From: Protonemura montana
Taxonomy: Eukaryota; Arthropoda; Insecta; Plecoptera; Nemouridae
Direction of reading: 5' to 3'
Length of the DNA: 64,000 nucleotides
NCBI GenBank assembly: GCA_947568835.1
Contig: OX387604.1
Coordinates: 6,975,860 to 7,039,859 of the forward strand
The translations under genes were made by a program, and so were the position numbers. The notes under the pieces were generated by a model, which did no database searches, was not told where the DNA came from, and worked only from the letters and a program-made list of their open reading frames with translations. How positions within the stretch are numbered: the first letter of the stretch is position 1; every line of letters starts with the position of its first letter. This document shows positions 44,001 to 55,136 of this stretch, piece by piece.

Positions 44001-45892
44001 TGGATACAACTAATCGGCCAAAGCACTTGTCCGATCGCGACGAAACAAAGCGACTCATCACACTATTGGCAACAGATTGACGTTTTTCAAAATCAAAAAT
44101 ATGATTTCGTCTTATAGTTACACGCGTTGCAAAAGAGCCTGTCAAGGCGTTTTTCAGCTGATTTTCAGAAAAAAATCGGAGTTTTCATAGCAGCTATGTA
44201 TCCCAAATTTCTTCAATCTGTTAACACTACCAAACTACACATACATAAAAATACTCAAGCCTACCATTTTGAAAAGCCTCTCTTACTAGTAATATCCTGT
44301 TTATATATATAAACTTTATATATTCCAGAAAATGTGCACTAAAATAAATTTTTTTAGTTGCTGAAATAGCTTTTATCAACCCTAATGACAGAATAGAAAA
44401 AGTATTTTTTTCCCTGGATACTCCAGAAAAATAAGATAGAGGCGATACAACCCATTAATCGAAGTTTTTAATCTCATTTTACTGTATGTAAAAATCATCG
44501 CGATATTTGCATGATGGATTATCCGATGCGTGGTCGCTTCAAGTATGTTAATGTCCCCACTTACATAAATTATTTTAATTGAGAGGCTCAATCAAGTCTT
44601 TCACCGTATGGCTGCCGAGACATTACGCTTTTCAAAAGTAATGTGTATTACTTAATGTAAAACTGTACCTGTACAGCCAGTGACAATCTCTTCTTCTCTC
44701 CACCAGAAAGCCCTGAGAGACGAGTGTGCTTGCATTTGTTCAGTCCTAGGTCTTGCAGCAAGACGTTGATCCTTCTGTACCGGAGGCCCGTTATGATCCT
44801 GCGGTCCATCTTGAGCATCGCCATGAAGGCCATGTGCTCTAGCACTGTTAACGTCTCAACGGCTAGGTCTTGTTGTGGTACAAAGCCAGACATCTTATTC
44901 ATTGTCGCTTTGTCCACAGCACGCCCGTTCAGTAAGATTTCGCCCTCTGTTTGACCAACTGAAAGTACACGATATAATCTGAGGTCGTAAAAGGTAAACA
45001 ATTTCAGTAACATTGCACTGCGTCGGGCAGTAAGGTGACCATCATACCCAATAATGTCAGGGGTTAGAGGAATTGACAGTACCGCAATAGCAAGGTCATC
45101 GGTTCTCAAAGCAAGGTCAAAGTTTTAATATAAATTAAATATAGACATTAAAAATAATCAGTATTTTAGTAAGGGTTTTGCTGTAGTTCTAATGGCAAGA
45201 GGTTCAGTAGTTTTTTACTAAGTTGCCAAGTAGTTTTTGGTGGCACCAGGAGACTCATCGCGTATACCTTTCATGCGCTGGCTGAGGGTAGCTAGGAGCG
45301 TCGTCTTGCCCGCGCCACTAGCACCCATGATGGCCATTAGACTCCCTGAACTCACAAAGCCGCTCACTGGAATCAGAACCCCTGGCTAGTCAGCGATATT
45401 AGTATTCACTGGAATCAGAAGAAAACCCTCTGGCTGGCCAATGAAAACTTTGAAAATCGCAGGTCTGGTCAGCTGTTATAGCGCTTATAGAGTATAGCCA
45501 GACTTCTTTGCATGTCTCAATGACAAAAGCGATTATTCATAAAAGAGCAGTAGATTACAATAAATTTTTTCAATGAAATATAAGTGCACACATAACTTCG
45601 CCATTAAACCTCTGCAGTTGAGGCGACGGTGGGATTTAGTTTCAAATATTCTTACTCCTGAGCATTCGAAACCACTCTTCATCTCAAGATCAAATAAAGA
45701 GTAAAAATATGTTATTTGCTAGTAATTCTCACCATCGGTAAGAATTCGCTGGCTCGTGTACTGTGTTTTGTTCCACAGCTTGCCTCCGCGCTCCTTTTTG
45801 TCGATCCAGATGGAAAGATTACACCAGGAAACAGTGAGCCCCTGCGTAGGGGTGGCCATCGGCACCCGCGGAAGTACCTCTTGGCACTCCAT
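35010..45892 (-). CDS. ABCG-family half transporter (E23/white-like)
   Basis: ATP-driven membrane exporter; half transporters dimerise. Ten exons: 45892-45733, 45366-45268, 44958-44669, 43586-43348, 42862-42611, 41691-41586, 38366-38142, 37165-36924, 35992-35892, 35191-35010; phases agree at every junction, giving 631 residues. Order is ABC domain then membrane domain, the reverse orientation typical of ABCG. Walker A GASGAGKTT (68-76), Q-loop FVPQQDL, signature LSGGEKKR (170-177), Walker B LLFCDEPTTGLDS (about 190-202), H-loop TIHQPAS (His227). Six membrane segments follow from about residue 375, with a Cys-containing outer loop (ECSSDPNIPC) before the last; it ends KKQPIY. From recalled family sequences it is closest to Drosophila E23 (ecdysone-induced ABCG), less to white/scarlet; substrate unknown. 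A TAA lies in frame shortly before the chosen ATG, supporting this start unless a 5' exon splices in. Confidence 0.94.
35497..35562 (+). mobile_element. 5S-like SINE head fragment (ABCG intron 9)
   Basis: CGGTTTGGCGTGTTGGAAAC then ACCGGTTCTCTTGAGATCACC and AAAGTTACTG match the 5S-derived head of the 26.9 kb element. Only the head is recognisable; what follows differs from the body of the other copies. Confidence 0.55.
36365..36720 (-). mobile_element. tRNA-derived SINE (inside ABCG intron 8)
   Basis: On the minus strand it starts near 36719 as a tRNA-like head: GCCCGGATAGCTCAGTTGGT (A box TAGCTCAGTTGG) followed 30 bp on by GGGTTCGTATCCCC (B box with one mismatch), the internal Pol III promoter. 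The acceptor stem does not pair and the anticodon arm is degenerate, so it is not a working tRNA. The body, with GGCGCTATAGCCGGAG, is shared with the repeats at 3.3 and 20.1 kb, and the 3' end with 29.7 kb. It lies in the 931-bp intron between exons 8 and 9. Confidence 0.7.
38549..38590. repeat. (GT)n microsatellite
   Basis: Imperfect GT repeat of about 42 bp with two TTT-type interruptions, in ABCG intron 7. Confidence 0.9.
38906..38950 (+). mobile_element. 5S-like SINE head fragment (ABCG intron 6)
   Basis: GCCAAACGGTTTGGCGTGTT followed by GGAAAAACCGGTCCTCATGAG matches the heads at 35.5 and 26.9 kb. Only about 45-50 bp is recognisable. Confidence 0.5.
39552..39990 (-). pseudogene. Possible decayed coiled-coil gene in an ABCG intron
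   Basis: Three consecutive minus-strand segments look protein-like but lie in different frames: LRRREIRDVLKLKWCLQG (near 39930), then EEDKYACLEYLELLLEEEED (near 39780), then RIKIEKIEDAKLEK to the stop at 39552. The Glu/Leu/Lys-rich heptad-like character continues across the frame changes. A good acceptor (TTTCTTTCAG) precedes the first segment. Either frameshifted remains of a coiled-coil protein or an exon set I have not resolved; I do not recognise the family. Confidence 0.3.
43093..43230 (+). repeat. 3' fragment of the 5S-derived SINE
   Basis: CACCGGGTTTCCTCTCCTTC, CTTCTAGACTAGGCTAAG and GTTCATCATTATCATCC align to the body of the 26.6 kb element, ending in a CAATCAATAA-type tail. It lies in ABCG intron 4. 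Confidence 0.6.
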
Positions 45893-48800
45893 TTGCCGGC
45901 GCCTTTACTGTCCTTGCAAACTGGAAGCAGATTCTTGCATTTGAGACACAATTAAATTCAACGGATTTCCCAGCTTCACGTAATTTTCACCCCACTAGCT
46001 TATCTACTACAGAATCGGTGAAAAATTGAAACAAACTATTCCTTAAAAGCAAGGCTATGATAACAAATGTGTTGTCCTTTAAAATAAAGAACTAAAACGA
46101 GCTCTAGCTGGTGGTCGTATCTTTACTGGTAACTCTACAACTGGTAACTTAAGTAGCTGTTTTTAGGCAGGAAGACCCGAGAGACCTTTGCCCAGGTGTA
46201 ATGGTAGTTATCAGTGTTTGTATATACGATGTTCATATAATTGTATCAACACAATTCATCCACGAAATTCTTATGGCAAGCAGAAAAAATGACACCACAA
46301 TTGCAACAGAATCGTATGAAGTATACCATACCAATTAGAATTAAGTTGTACCAGAAGCAAGAAAGAAATAGTACATAGCCAGTCCCCTCAGCGTATGCTA
46401 AATAATGGTATGGTTACTAGTATAGCAACTAGCGAAGTTTCTCGAGGAGATAGCTGCCTGAGATAACAAAACTACTTGGATTAGAAGTTACCCGTTGTTA
46501 CCTCCGTTATACCGGGATGCCTTCATGATGATAAAAATCTTAAGTGTAAAATCATAGATTAAATAACCTCATTAATTCATCGTAAAACCTAGTTGCAAGC
46601 TGCCAAGGCGATCATGCTTGAAATAGAAAAATTTTAAAACTCGATTGTGATGAAAGCAACTGACTTGCAGCTAGTTAACCTTTCTGTAAGATTCTACCCC
46701 TATTTGGGTCAATGCTCACAGGTGATTGAAGGGAGGCGGGTTGATTTTTGTAAAAATAAAGATCATGAGCTCAAATTTCATTGAACCAAAAACATTTTTT
46801 GTGCGAAGCATTTGGTGTACTTATGTTTTCTTGGGCCAGTATATGGTTTTGGAAAATCGCAGCAAAAATTGTGACCGGAGTAGAGTGTATCCCCAAAGCA
46901 GAGCTAGATACGACATTACTTTTTTCCAGCTAGATTATATGAAATACGATGATCATACGATGCTAGGCTCTACGAGTCAAATAAGGCTTTTCATCTCATA
47001 GAATTTACCTGAAAACGAGTCACAGAACAGCAGTCCTCCCAAAACACAACACAATACCCATAAATTAAGTAATCTAAATATAAATAACCATATACATCTG
47101 CTAGCTCGTTTGTAGTAGTGTATAGTAGGTATTTATTATCATTTAGTTTCTTAATATTGACGCTAAACTTTGGAACGTGTGTATCGTGAACTACGGATAC
47201 TCGGCTGAGTTCAGTTCCATCTACATACGTACTTGAATAACGCCTATGCAGAGAAGCAACCAGCCAGAAATTGTCTCTCTTAAATTCTGTATTGGAGCAC
47301 AGAGAAGAGTCTTGCTTAGCACACTGTGATATGTTAGAGTACAAGTGTTTCTTCTTAGAGCCTGCACGCCATGCAGATGAACATCGACTAGCGACTGCCC
47401 AGCTCGGTGCAGCCAAGGCGGGCAGGAAAGACCGGCTAGAGCTAAGAAACCTGCCAAGCGACTTGTCAGGCAGGCTCAGATTGCATTCGAGGAGAATGAC
47501 ATTCTCACATTGGGCACATGATACTGACGATCCGGGGGCGAGGGCCACTCATCCCCTTTTTTACCAAAACGTGATAGGAACATCTATTGATTGATGTCTT
47601 CGTAACTGAATGTTATTTAAGTATATGTTCGAAGAATGTAAGGAAAGCTAGGAAGGAGATGGACATGTTAGTGAAATGGACATGATAAGCTGTAGAAACC
47701 AGAGGCTAATAAAAATCATTCATACATAAATTTCCATTAATTTGACTCGTACATTAGATACACACACTAGCAGCTGGTGGTATTGAATCTATTAGGTAAT
47801 ATCTAATATTCTGTTCTTGTTGGTTGTGACAGGTAAGGGATGTGACAGTAGTCGCTAGCGTGTAGCATCTACTCGAGAAGGACAAGAGTGTTGCTCCTCA
47901 CCATATGAGAGGTTTAAGAACTCTTATTTCCTTACACGTAAGATTTTAATCTTGTGGTGCAAATTTCCAACTGTACAAATCGGATCGTCCTTCTCAATCT
48001 GAAATTAAGAATAGTATGCACAGACTCCATCATCCCAACGGACCAAAAGAGATAATCAAGCCCCATGAATGCCGCCTTTGCCTGGAACTGGTCGGTTACC
48101 TAACAGCTTTGTCTTACGTAACTACGAGACGAGCTGGCGTCGTACCGATGCTGTTGACCAATCTATGCCAGGCTAGAATAAACATCTCGCTTTACTCGCT
48201 CTTTGGAGTTTTATCACTCAATCGAATGAAATCCGTGGAAATTACTGGACATGGCGACAGAACTAGCGCAGATATTTATTCGAAAAGTAAGCTATAAAAA
48301 GTAAATCGGAGAAAACGGGATTAGGTTATATGATCTGGTAGTATCCCCATAAACATATCCAGCTGACGGATGTATTCGAAATGGCAAACAAAGGCAAATA
48401 ATATCCAGAAAAGGTGGTAAAAAGACCTAAAACTAACAAGTAAAAACTATTAATGACGAAAACCATCAAAATACCGTTTCATCGTGAAACATTTCAATTG
48501 ATTTCATCCGTTGGTGATAGGTGTTTGATAATTGATCTGGAACCGCGAAACGTAGCTCGAAATAGAGCGTAATTTAGAGTACGCAGCGTCTGTTACTCAA
48601 TGTTCTTCTAGCATTCTTCTATCATTTTTTATAAATTGTTTTTCAGCTGATATTTTTTGGCAAATGGCTACCAAATGAATCGAGAAATGCTAATTAAGAA
48701 CTCAGTAGTTTCAAGAAACTGACCATCACATTAACATGCATGTGTTTCATAATGGCGATAAACAAATCATTAGTAACATTATTCTTAATTGTACCTTCAT

Positions 48801-50040
48801 TAATATTGAGAGTTATAACTAGTAAAGGTTAATATTTCTGAAAAAATCAGACTTTTTTATTACTTCACTGTGTTTTGGTCACACAAAAAGGTATTCGATG
48901 TACTCACTCTGTGAATCTCACGAAGAGCGTAAATGTCGTTATCTCCTACAACACACTGTCAACACATCATTCGGAATGTTTACATTCTCCCAAAATTACA
49001 TATTTTTCTACGCGTGTAAATATTTAAAAAAATTTCAATTAGGTTGACAGCTAACAGCTGACTCCAATCCCACACTGGGACATGGTCCAAGTCTAACCAC
49101 CAACCATTACGTGCAGAGATTGGGTTTCCCCTCTTCCCTTCTAGGTTAGGTTAGGTTGATAATAACTCTTACCATCACCCATGATGGGTGATGACCACTG
49201 ACGCCATTAGTCCAGTGTCTCATTCAAAACCATAAATCAATCAATGATCAATTAACCAATCAATCAACCGACACATTAATTAACAGCTATTTTTAGAGCT
49301 AACCCACTTCAAACAATATCAATAATTAATAGTTAATAGTTATTACTGTAGCAGCAAAATTTTTCCCGTGTTAAATAATTTGACTATGGTGTTGAAAATG
49401 ACTTCACTCCTCATTTCGAAGATTTTTTCATCACCTCCGGCTAGATAATATAGTAATTCCCTTACGATGGAGTGGAATTTGGAGGTACGCAGGGTTGTCA
49501 CAGGGGAGTGTAGGGGTGATTTAAAAAAAACCATTGAGTGCACCAAAGAAAACAGTTCGGGCTACAAGAATACTGATCAACGATCTGGGGATTAGTGATC
49601 CTATTGATTCAATTAATCTATAATAAAAAAATTAATTGGTATATCAACTCACTAATAAACATTTTTGCTTTAAAACGGGAAATCGGAAAATGGGTTTCAC
49701 ACTATGTGTGCAAACGTTTAGGAAATGTTCACAGCAAATTATTTTACTGATTGGTTTCCAGTAGGTACTCAATTTCGCGCGTACTCGTGTTGGACGGTTT
49801 TGCTCTGTAGGAAATGAAAATCTCTGGCCAAAATATCATTCTTAAAATTAAATTTATGAAAACATTGACATATCGTACAATACACTTAGCTATTATTGTT
49901 AAAATTTTATAGTAGCAAAAGCGTCCAGTTGGGCCTTTTGTCCAGACAACCTGTTGTCTCTTAATAGCAAGAGTCATTAGGTTAACGAGATATTTATGGG
50001 GTGTTTTCATCTTTGTAAGATGTCAGACGGTTGCTTTCCG
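45893..50040. other. Intergenic between divergent ABCG and Ser/Gly-rich genes
   Basis: Presumably contains the ABCG promoter and any 5' UTR exons, which I cannot place. A minus-strand frame at 46991-47548 is open for 185 codons but has no ATG near its start and no motif. A 93-codon + frame at 48016-48297 is also unsupported. A 3' fragment of the 5S-derived SINE lies at 49100-49260. Confidence 0.45.
49100..49260 (+). repeat. 3' fragment of the 5S-derived SINE
   Basis: GATTGGGTTTCCCCTCTTCC, CTTCTAGGTTAGGTTAGG, then a body ending AAATCAATCAATGATCAATT: the same body and CAAT-rich tail as the 26.6 kb element, plus orientation, head absent. Confidence 0.6.
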
Positions 50041-50055
50041 CCTCTTTCCATTTGA

Positions 50056-50087
50056 TATTTATAGCGTAAATCGTCCAGATTCAGTTC
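50056..50087 (+). promoter_or_regulatory. TATA box and initiator of the Ser/Gly-rich gene
   Basis: TATTTATA at 50056-50063 is followed about 25 bp later by TCAGTT (50081), matching the arthropod initiator TCAGTY at the expected distance. The ATG is 50 bp further. A focused TATA promoter suits a strongly, tissue-specifically expressed structural gene. Confidence 0.6.
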
Positions 50088-50133
50088 AGTGTGATTTGTA
50101 TTGAGAGACGGCACCGGAAACGGAAATCCAATC

Positions 50134-52167
50134 ATGGTTCATCTCCTCGCTTTTCTGCTCATCATCTCTGGGCCGTCGATAATTCTTTGCAGAGGTAAAT
50201 TTGATCTTGTTGTTCTTGACGTTAACTTATTTGTACCCAGAAGTGCGATTTTGAAAATTTTTTCTAGTACAATGAGTGTTAACTATTCGAGTTAAATTTT
50301 CATCGCTCGAACGAATTGGTATAATCTCTTTGCATCTCATTTAACTGGTAAAAAGTTACAGAATTGTACCCTAGATTATATTTGTTTGACTTATAGTTGC
50401 AGAAAGATCGATTGGGACAAAGAAATTTACAGCAAGAACAGAAAAATATTTCGTGATCGTTTTATCGACATTTTTTTTCTAAACAACAGATTTAGATGAA
50501 ATGTGTGAAGGAGTGAATCTTACTTTATCACATCAAGTCCAACGTGTGGTGATAGTTTTTACTGCCAAGAAATCAATGCAATTGAACCTCGTAATAACGC
50601 TAAGCACACGCACGAGGTTTTTTTACATTGTTTATTGTTTACAAGTTCATGTTTCTAAAACACCGCCATTGCTGCTCGGTTTTTTTTTTTTTAGTCCGGA
50701 TAAACATGTTCAACTTTGTGAAAAAGTAAGGCTCCAAATCTTGAGACTCTTGTGGTAGCTTGTAAGTGGCAGTTGAGAATACAACTAATTCACCTAGATC
50801 TGTCATTGAAACTTAGCCAAGGTCCAAGAACATTATTGAACCCGGACCAAGAAATCGCGGAAAATCAGAAAAGTATATTTATGTTGCGACTGTAAGACAA
50901 TAAAACATCTGTGTGAATATACTGCAAGTTCCATCAATTTTGTCCCCCACCCCCATGGTAGGTGAAAAACACCATATACCCAACTTTTATTGGTTCGGCA
51001 AAACTGCATCAAACATACTAGTTAAGTGTGGTTATCAAATTGCTGAGTATGAAGACTGTATTTATTATATTGCAACAACACCGATTTCAATACCAGCGGT
51101 TTACACCTAATTCAGAAACTCGAAGCTGTTCACCTTCAATGAAGAGGACTATTTTCAACCTGGTCCGTGGGCCCCTGAAACCCGAGTGGATCGTTGACTG
51201 GAACATCTAGCTGACAGTTTTATCTTTGTTAACAGGAGTACCCGAACATGACTCGCCGACAGTGGGGATTGCTGAGGTAGCGGTGGAAGTGGAAGTAGCG
51301 GAGGTAGCGGAACGATCCAGACGCTATGTATCAGGACCGATCAAATACGGAAACTCGAAAACTCAAGGAGGTCATGCGGACCATGGGTATGTGGACGACG
51401 CCAGCACCGACGGCGGGTACGGAGGCCAAGGCAGCGGGGGCTACAACCATAGAACCACCGGGGGAAACAACAACGCCAACAAAAACAACAACAACAACCG
51501 AAACCCCGGGAGCTATAACAACAATAATAACCGTAACCCAGCGGGATACAACAATAGAAATACCAATAAAGGGAGCGGGGGTGGAAGCGGGTCGTTCTCT
51601 GGATCGCAGTCGTCTTCAGGATCATTTTCCGGTAGCGGAAATCATGGAGGCGGAAGTGGTTCGTTCTCAGGGTCCCAGTCGTCCTCAGGTTCCGCTTCCG
51701 GGGGTGGCCATCTCGGATCAGGAAGTGGATCAGGATCATCTGCTGGTGGATGGGGTGGAAACCGGAACAAGGGAGCATCGCTTTCTGGTTCGCAGAGTTC
51801 GTCAAGCTCATTTTCTGGATCTCTAGGGGGTGGTCTAGGTGGACCAGGGGGTTCCCTTGGCCTCTCGGGCTCGTTCTCCAGTAGCCAGAGCGCTGCTGGC
51901 GGCGGCGGGTTTGGCTCTTCGGGCTCAGGGTCGTCCTCAGGGTCGTCGGCAGGATCTTCAGCAGGAGGTGGAGGAGGTGGTGGATTCGGAGCAGGACTTT
52001 CGGCTAGCCAAAGCTCCTCGTTTTCGGGGTCGCTTGGGATCGGGGGCGGATCAGGGCTTGGAGGGTCGTTGTCCGGAAGTCAGTCGTTCTCGGGGTCCGT
52101 TGCTGGCTCAGGGGCAGCAGGCGGCCACGGAAATCACGGGGAACATGAGGAGGAAGAAGACTTCTAG
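50134..52167 (+). CDS. Secreted Ser/Gly-rich low-complexity protein
   Basis: Two exons, 50134-50194 and 51236-52167, joined in phase 1 across a 1041-bp intron; 330 residues. Residues 1-20 form a clear signal peptide (MVHLLAFLLIISG...). A Val/Glu-rich linker (IAEVAVEVEVAEVAE) runs to a basic RSRR at 47-50, a furin-like cleavage site. The mature part has an Asn-rich block (NNNANKNNNNNRN) and about six repeats of the form SxSGSQSS(S/G)SFSGS within Gly/Ser spacers, then an acidic/His tail (HGEHEEEEDF). The exon-1-signal-peptide structure, TATA promoter and composition resemble cuticle, silk, glue or salivary structural proteins; I recognise no named family. AATAAA at 52258 follows. Neighbouring gene 56912-59158 shares the layout. 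Confidence 0.85.
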
Positions 52168-52257
52168 AATAGCAGATACACTTTTTTGTAAAGCGTTCAA
52201 TGAAAACAGATACAAATTTTTTGAATATAATGTTACCCATTAAATATCTCCAAACTC

Positions 52258-52263
52258 AATAAA
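52258..52263 (+). terminator. Poly(A) signal of the Ser/Gly-rich gene
   Basis: AATAAA 91 bp past the stop codon, followed by a T-rich stretch. Confidence 0.6.
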
Positions 52264-52540
52264 TGTTTGATGCATATTTTTTTTCAGTATTTTATCTCAT
52301 TTCACCAATGTCCCCAACAAATTCTGATTCTATATAACCTTTACAATACCTCCCTGATCTCTCTGGAAAATAAAATAAAACGTGGGATTGAAACGGTGTT
52401 TTAACGGAGTTTTGTGGATATAAAAAAATCATAAAAAAACCAAACTATCTAGCATATTGAAGGGCTATTTAAAAATAGAGACACGTTCGAAAGAGAACTT
52501 AAAATTTATCAACTATGCAATTGTTTTACACAACTGACAG

Positions 52541-52706
52541 GCTTCCAAGCTTCCAGGCTTCCAGGCTTCCAGGCTTCCAAGCTTCCAAGCTTCCAGGCTT
52601 CCAAGCTTCCAGGTTCCCAAGCTTCCAGGCTTCCAAGCTTCCAAGCTTCAGGCTTCCAGGCTTCCAGGCTTCCAAGCTTCCAGGCTTCCAGGCTTCCAGA
52701 CTTCCA
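52541..52706. repeat. 8-bp minisatellite, about 20 copies
   Basis: Tandem GCTTCCAG/GCTTCCAA units, alternating irregularly, with a few indels (GGTTCCCAA, GCTTCAG). It creates long open frames on both strands by chance, which I do not call as genes. Confidence 0.95.
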
Positions 52707-54235
52707 CTATTTGCCACAACCGTCATAATAAAAAAAAAACATTTTCTAAAATGGCCCAGCCCTAAAGAAGTTGACTGCATCGAGAAATTGCTCGGTTTTT
52801 AGGAGAAAAATTTCGGCTTCGACCTTAAAAGTAGCAAACGATTTAAGTTTCGGAACTTTAGTAAAGTAGTTTGGCATCCAGCTACGTACACTTACACTTT
52901 GTACGCCTATGTTTTTTTTAATTAACTATCAAAATTGTGTAACTTCAAAAACCATCAACATTTTTAGGAACCATTGCTAATAGGTGTATTTTGACTGCTG
53001 CAAAATTTGAGTTGTTATGATGGAAAATTTGGAACTGGTGTAAAGTTGGAAGAACGTTGGAACAGTAAAAAAATACAACAAAAGTATTATAAGTTACCGA
53101 TACTTGGTTTAATCCAATGATTCCTTAATAGCCAAGAGTAACTTATAAATTAAGTACGCCACATATCTATCGAATGCGGGCTCCATCTAGATGTTTTCCA
53201 CTCCAGAGCATCCAACTCCAACGATCCAAAGTCCGAATCTCGTCGCAATTCCAAGACTCGATTTAAAGGGGAAAGTATGTTGTCATGCAGCGACCGATGT
53301 ACAGCATACGACGACATACGCATTTTTCATCCAATTTCTGAATGTTTCCAATATAGGATAAACCGCATTAGCCCTTAAATAAAGCGAAATTTTATACTCA
53401 AAATATTTTTCTAAAAACCACATTCGCGTTATATGTGGGATTTGTTATATTGGTCATTTCACACCAAACCGACACACTTGAATTTTTTTTAACCTTCACA
53501 TCTCAGATTCTTTTAAAATTTTCAGCGTTTTTACCCAAGTTTGTGACCTAAGCCACCAAATGCACAGACGGATTTTTTTGAAAATGTTAGGCCAAGATAT
53601 GACTTATCAAAGTTAGGCTCTTTTAGCGGTCCGTACGCGCACAGTTTTCGGATATCTAAAAGACTCTTCAAGTTATAGACTTGGAGTTTTCAGCGTTAGA
53701 AAGAGCATTAAAAACTTGGTCGAAAATAGTCTCCAAATTTTGGAAAAACCCAAACAGATTGTTGGATACACTTTCTATATCATGTATTTTGAAAATACTA
53801 CAAAAATCCATACCTTCAAAAACGATCACAATTTTTTTACAATAAGCACCGTAGCTCTGTTGGATGATCTTGGTCTAAGGTACTAGAGGTATGCAGTTCA
53901 GCTACCTGCGGCACTAAATTGTGTGACCCAGAGGACTCCATTGATAGGATGGCGAAAAAATGGTCCAGAAGATTTTTTGAATTTTTTGAACATTTTTTTA
54001 ACTAAACCAAGACTTTTCATGCTCAAAAGATCTCCATCAATGTTTACCTCAACGATTGATATACACGTAACGATATTTAAAAGCGAGTAACCTACGAGAA
54101 ATATCGAAATTAAATTTCATACGACAGTGGCTCCACTCAACGGGGTGTTCCGGTACTCTGCATTTTTGTCGGTAAGATAGTCATGTGGCGACCATCTTTC
54201 ACGCTGAAACTGTAACATTAACGTTCTGTCTCTAA
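52707..54235. other. Gene-free AT-rich stretch
   Basis: No supported exon or recognisable repeat family; composition suggests old transposon debris but I cannot name it. Confidence 0.4.
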
Positions 54236-55131
54236 GGTATGTGTACCGAATAAGGCCACTCTAAGGATCAATATTTTTTTTCTCCAAGGGTTTTTTCAAC
54301 CCTTCTTTATAAACAACTAATTTATATTTAACCATGAAAAGTTGAATTGAATATCTAAAAAAATTAATTAGAAAAGTATGCAAAATGGTCTTATCAGGGA
54401 CGCATGCGCACGATAAGGCCACTTGTATTTAATGATGTAAATTATGTTAAATGAAGGTATTGTATTGTATACTTGGAATTTGATTCAGGTTGATATAATT
54501 TATTTTTATTCATTTGGTTATACTGTCGAAATGGAAAAAATTATAAGGGCAATTTACATAATGAGAAACATAATTATTTTTTAGCTTATTTTTTTAATCA
54601 GAATCATCATGTGATTACAAAAAAATGAACATGTGTAAGTTATCAACTAACGTATATGATGTTTGATTAAATAACATATAAGTTACATACAACAAACATA
54701 TTCAATAATTAAATGGGTGCTAACCCTAGGCTAAACTTTTTAGGTTATGTGGCCTTATTAGGGGAATGGGCTTTTTGAATTTGAAGGCTTGTTACACACA
54801 CAGTGGAAGTAGAAATTATTTTTCTCATTATTTTTTTAACTATTCATATATTCTCTGTCTAATAAAGTATAACCATTTTTTAATTTCAGTGGTAAATCAT
54901 ATCGTATAGTATTGTTTGTACTCACATGAAATTAGATCAGCATTTCTGTTCCAGCGTTCCAGTCAATAAAGTAGCTCTTAAGTCGTCAATTATCGTCCGA
55001 CTTTGATGAAACTTGATAAAATAGCTAGGTTTGACCAGAGAGTCATACTGGTAACGCCATTTGTCGCAAAAATAATTAGATTGGCCGTAATGCAAAGGTC
55101 ACGTGCAGCGGCCTTATTCGTTACACATACC
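54236..55131. mobile_element. Putative non-autonomous DNA transposon with terminal inverted repeats
   Basis: The left end GGTATGTGTACCGAATAAGG and right end, read as reverse complement, GGTATGTGTAACGAATAAGG match at 19 of 20 bases and continue as CCACT/CCGCT. Two further copies of the inner motif ATAAGGCCAC lie at 54413 (same orientation as the left end) and 54750 (inverted), i.e. subterminal repeats. The 896-bp interior is AT-rich with no transposase frame. No clear target-site duplication is visible. Confidence 0.5.
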
Positions 55132-55136
55132 CTTCC

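Noticed and set aside
46991-47548. 185-codon minus-strand frame upstream of the ABCG gene
   Set aside because: No ATG near its beginning, no signal peptide or domain, no convincing splice sites; may be part of a 5' UTR exon but cannot be supported as coding.
51326-52243. Additional frames overlapping the Ser/Gly-rich gene
   Set aside because: Shadows of the repetitive GC-rich exon; only the frame that joins the signal-peptide exon in phase 1 makes a coherent protein.
52515-52802. Repetitive frames LPGFQASKLP (+) and its antisense
   Set aside because: Produced entirely by the 8-bp minisatellite, whose period of 24 bp per full cycle keeps frames open by chance.
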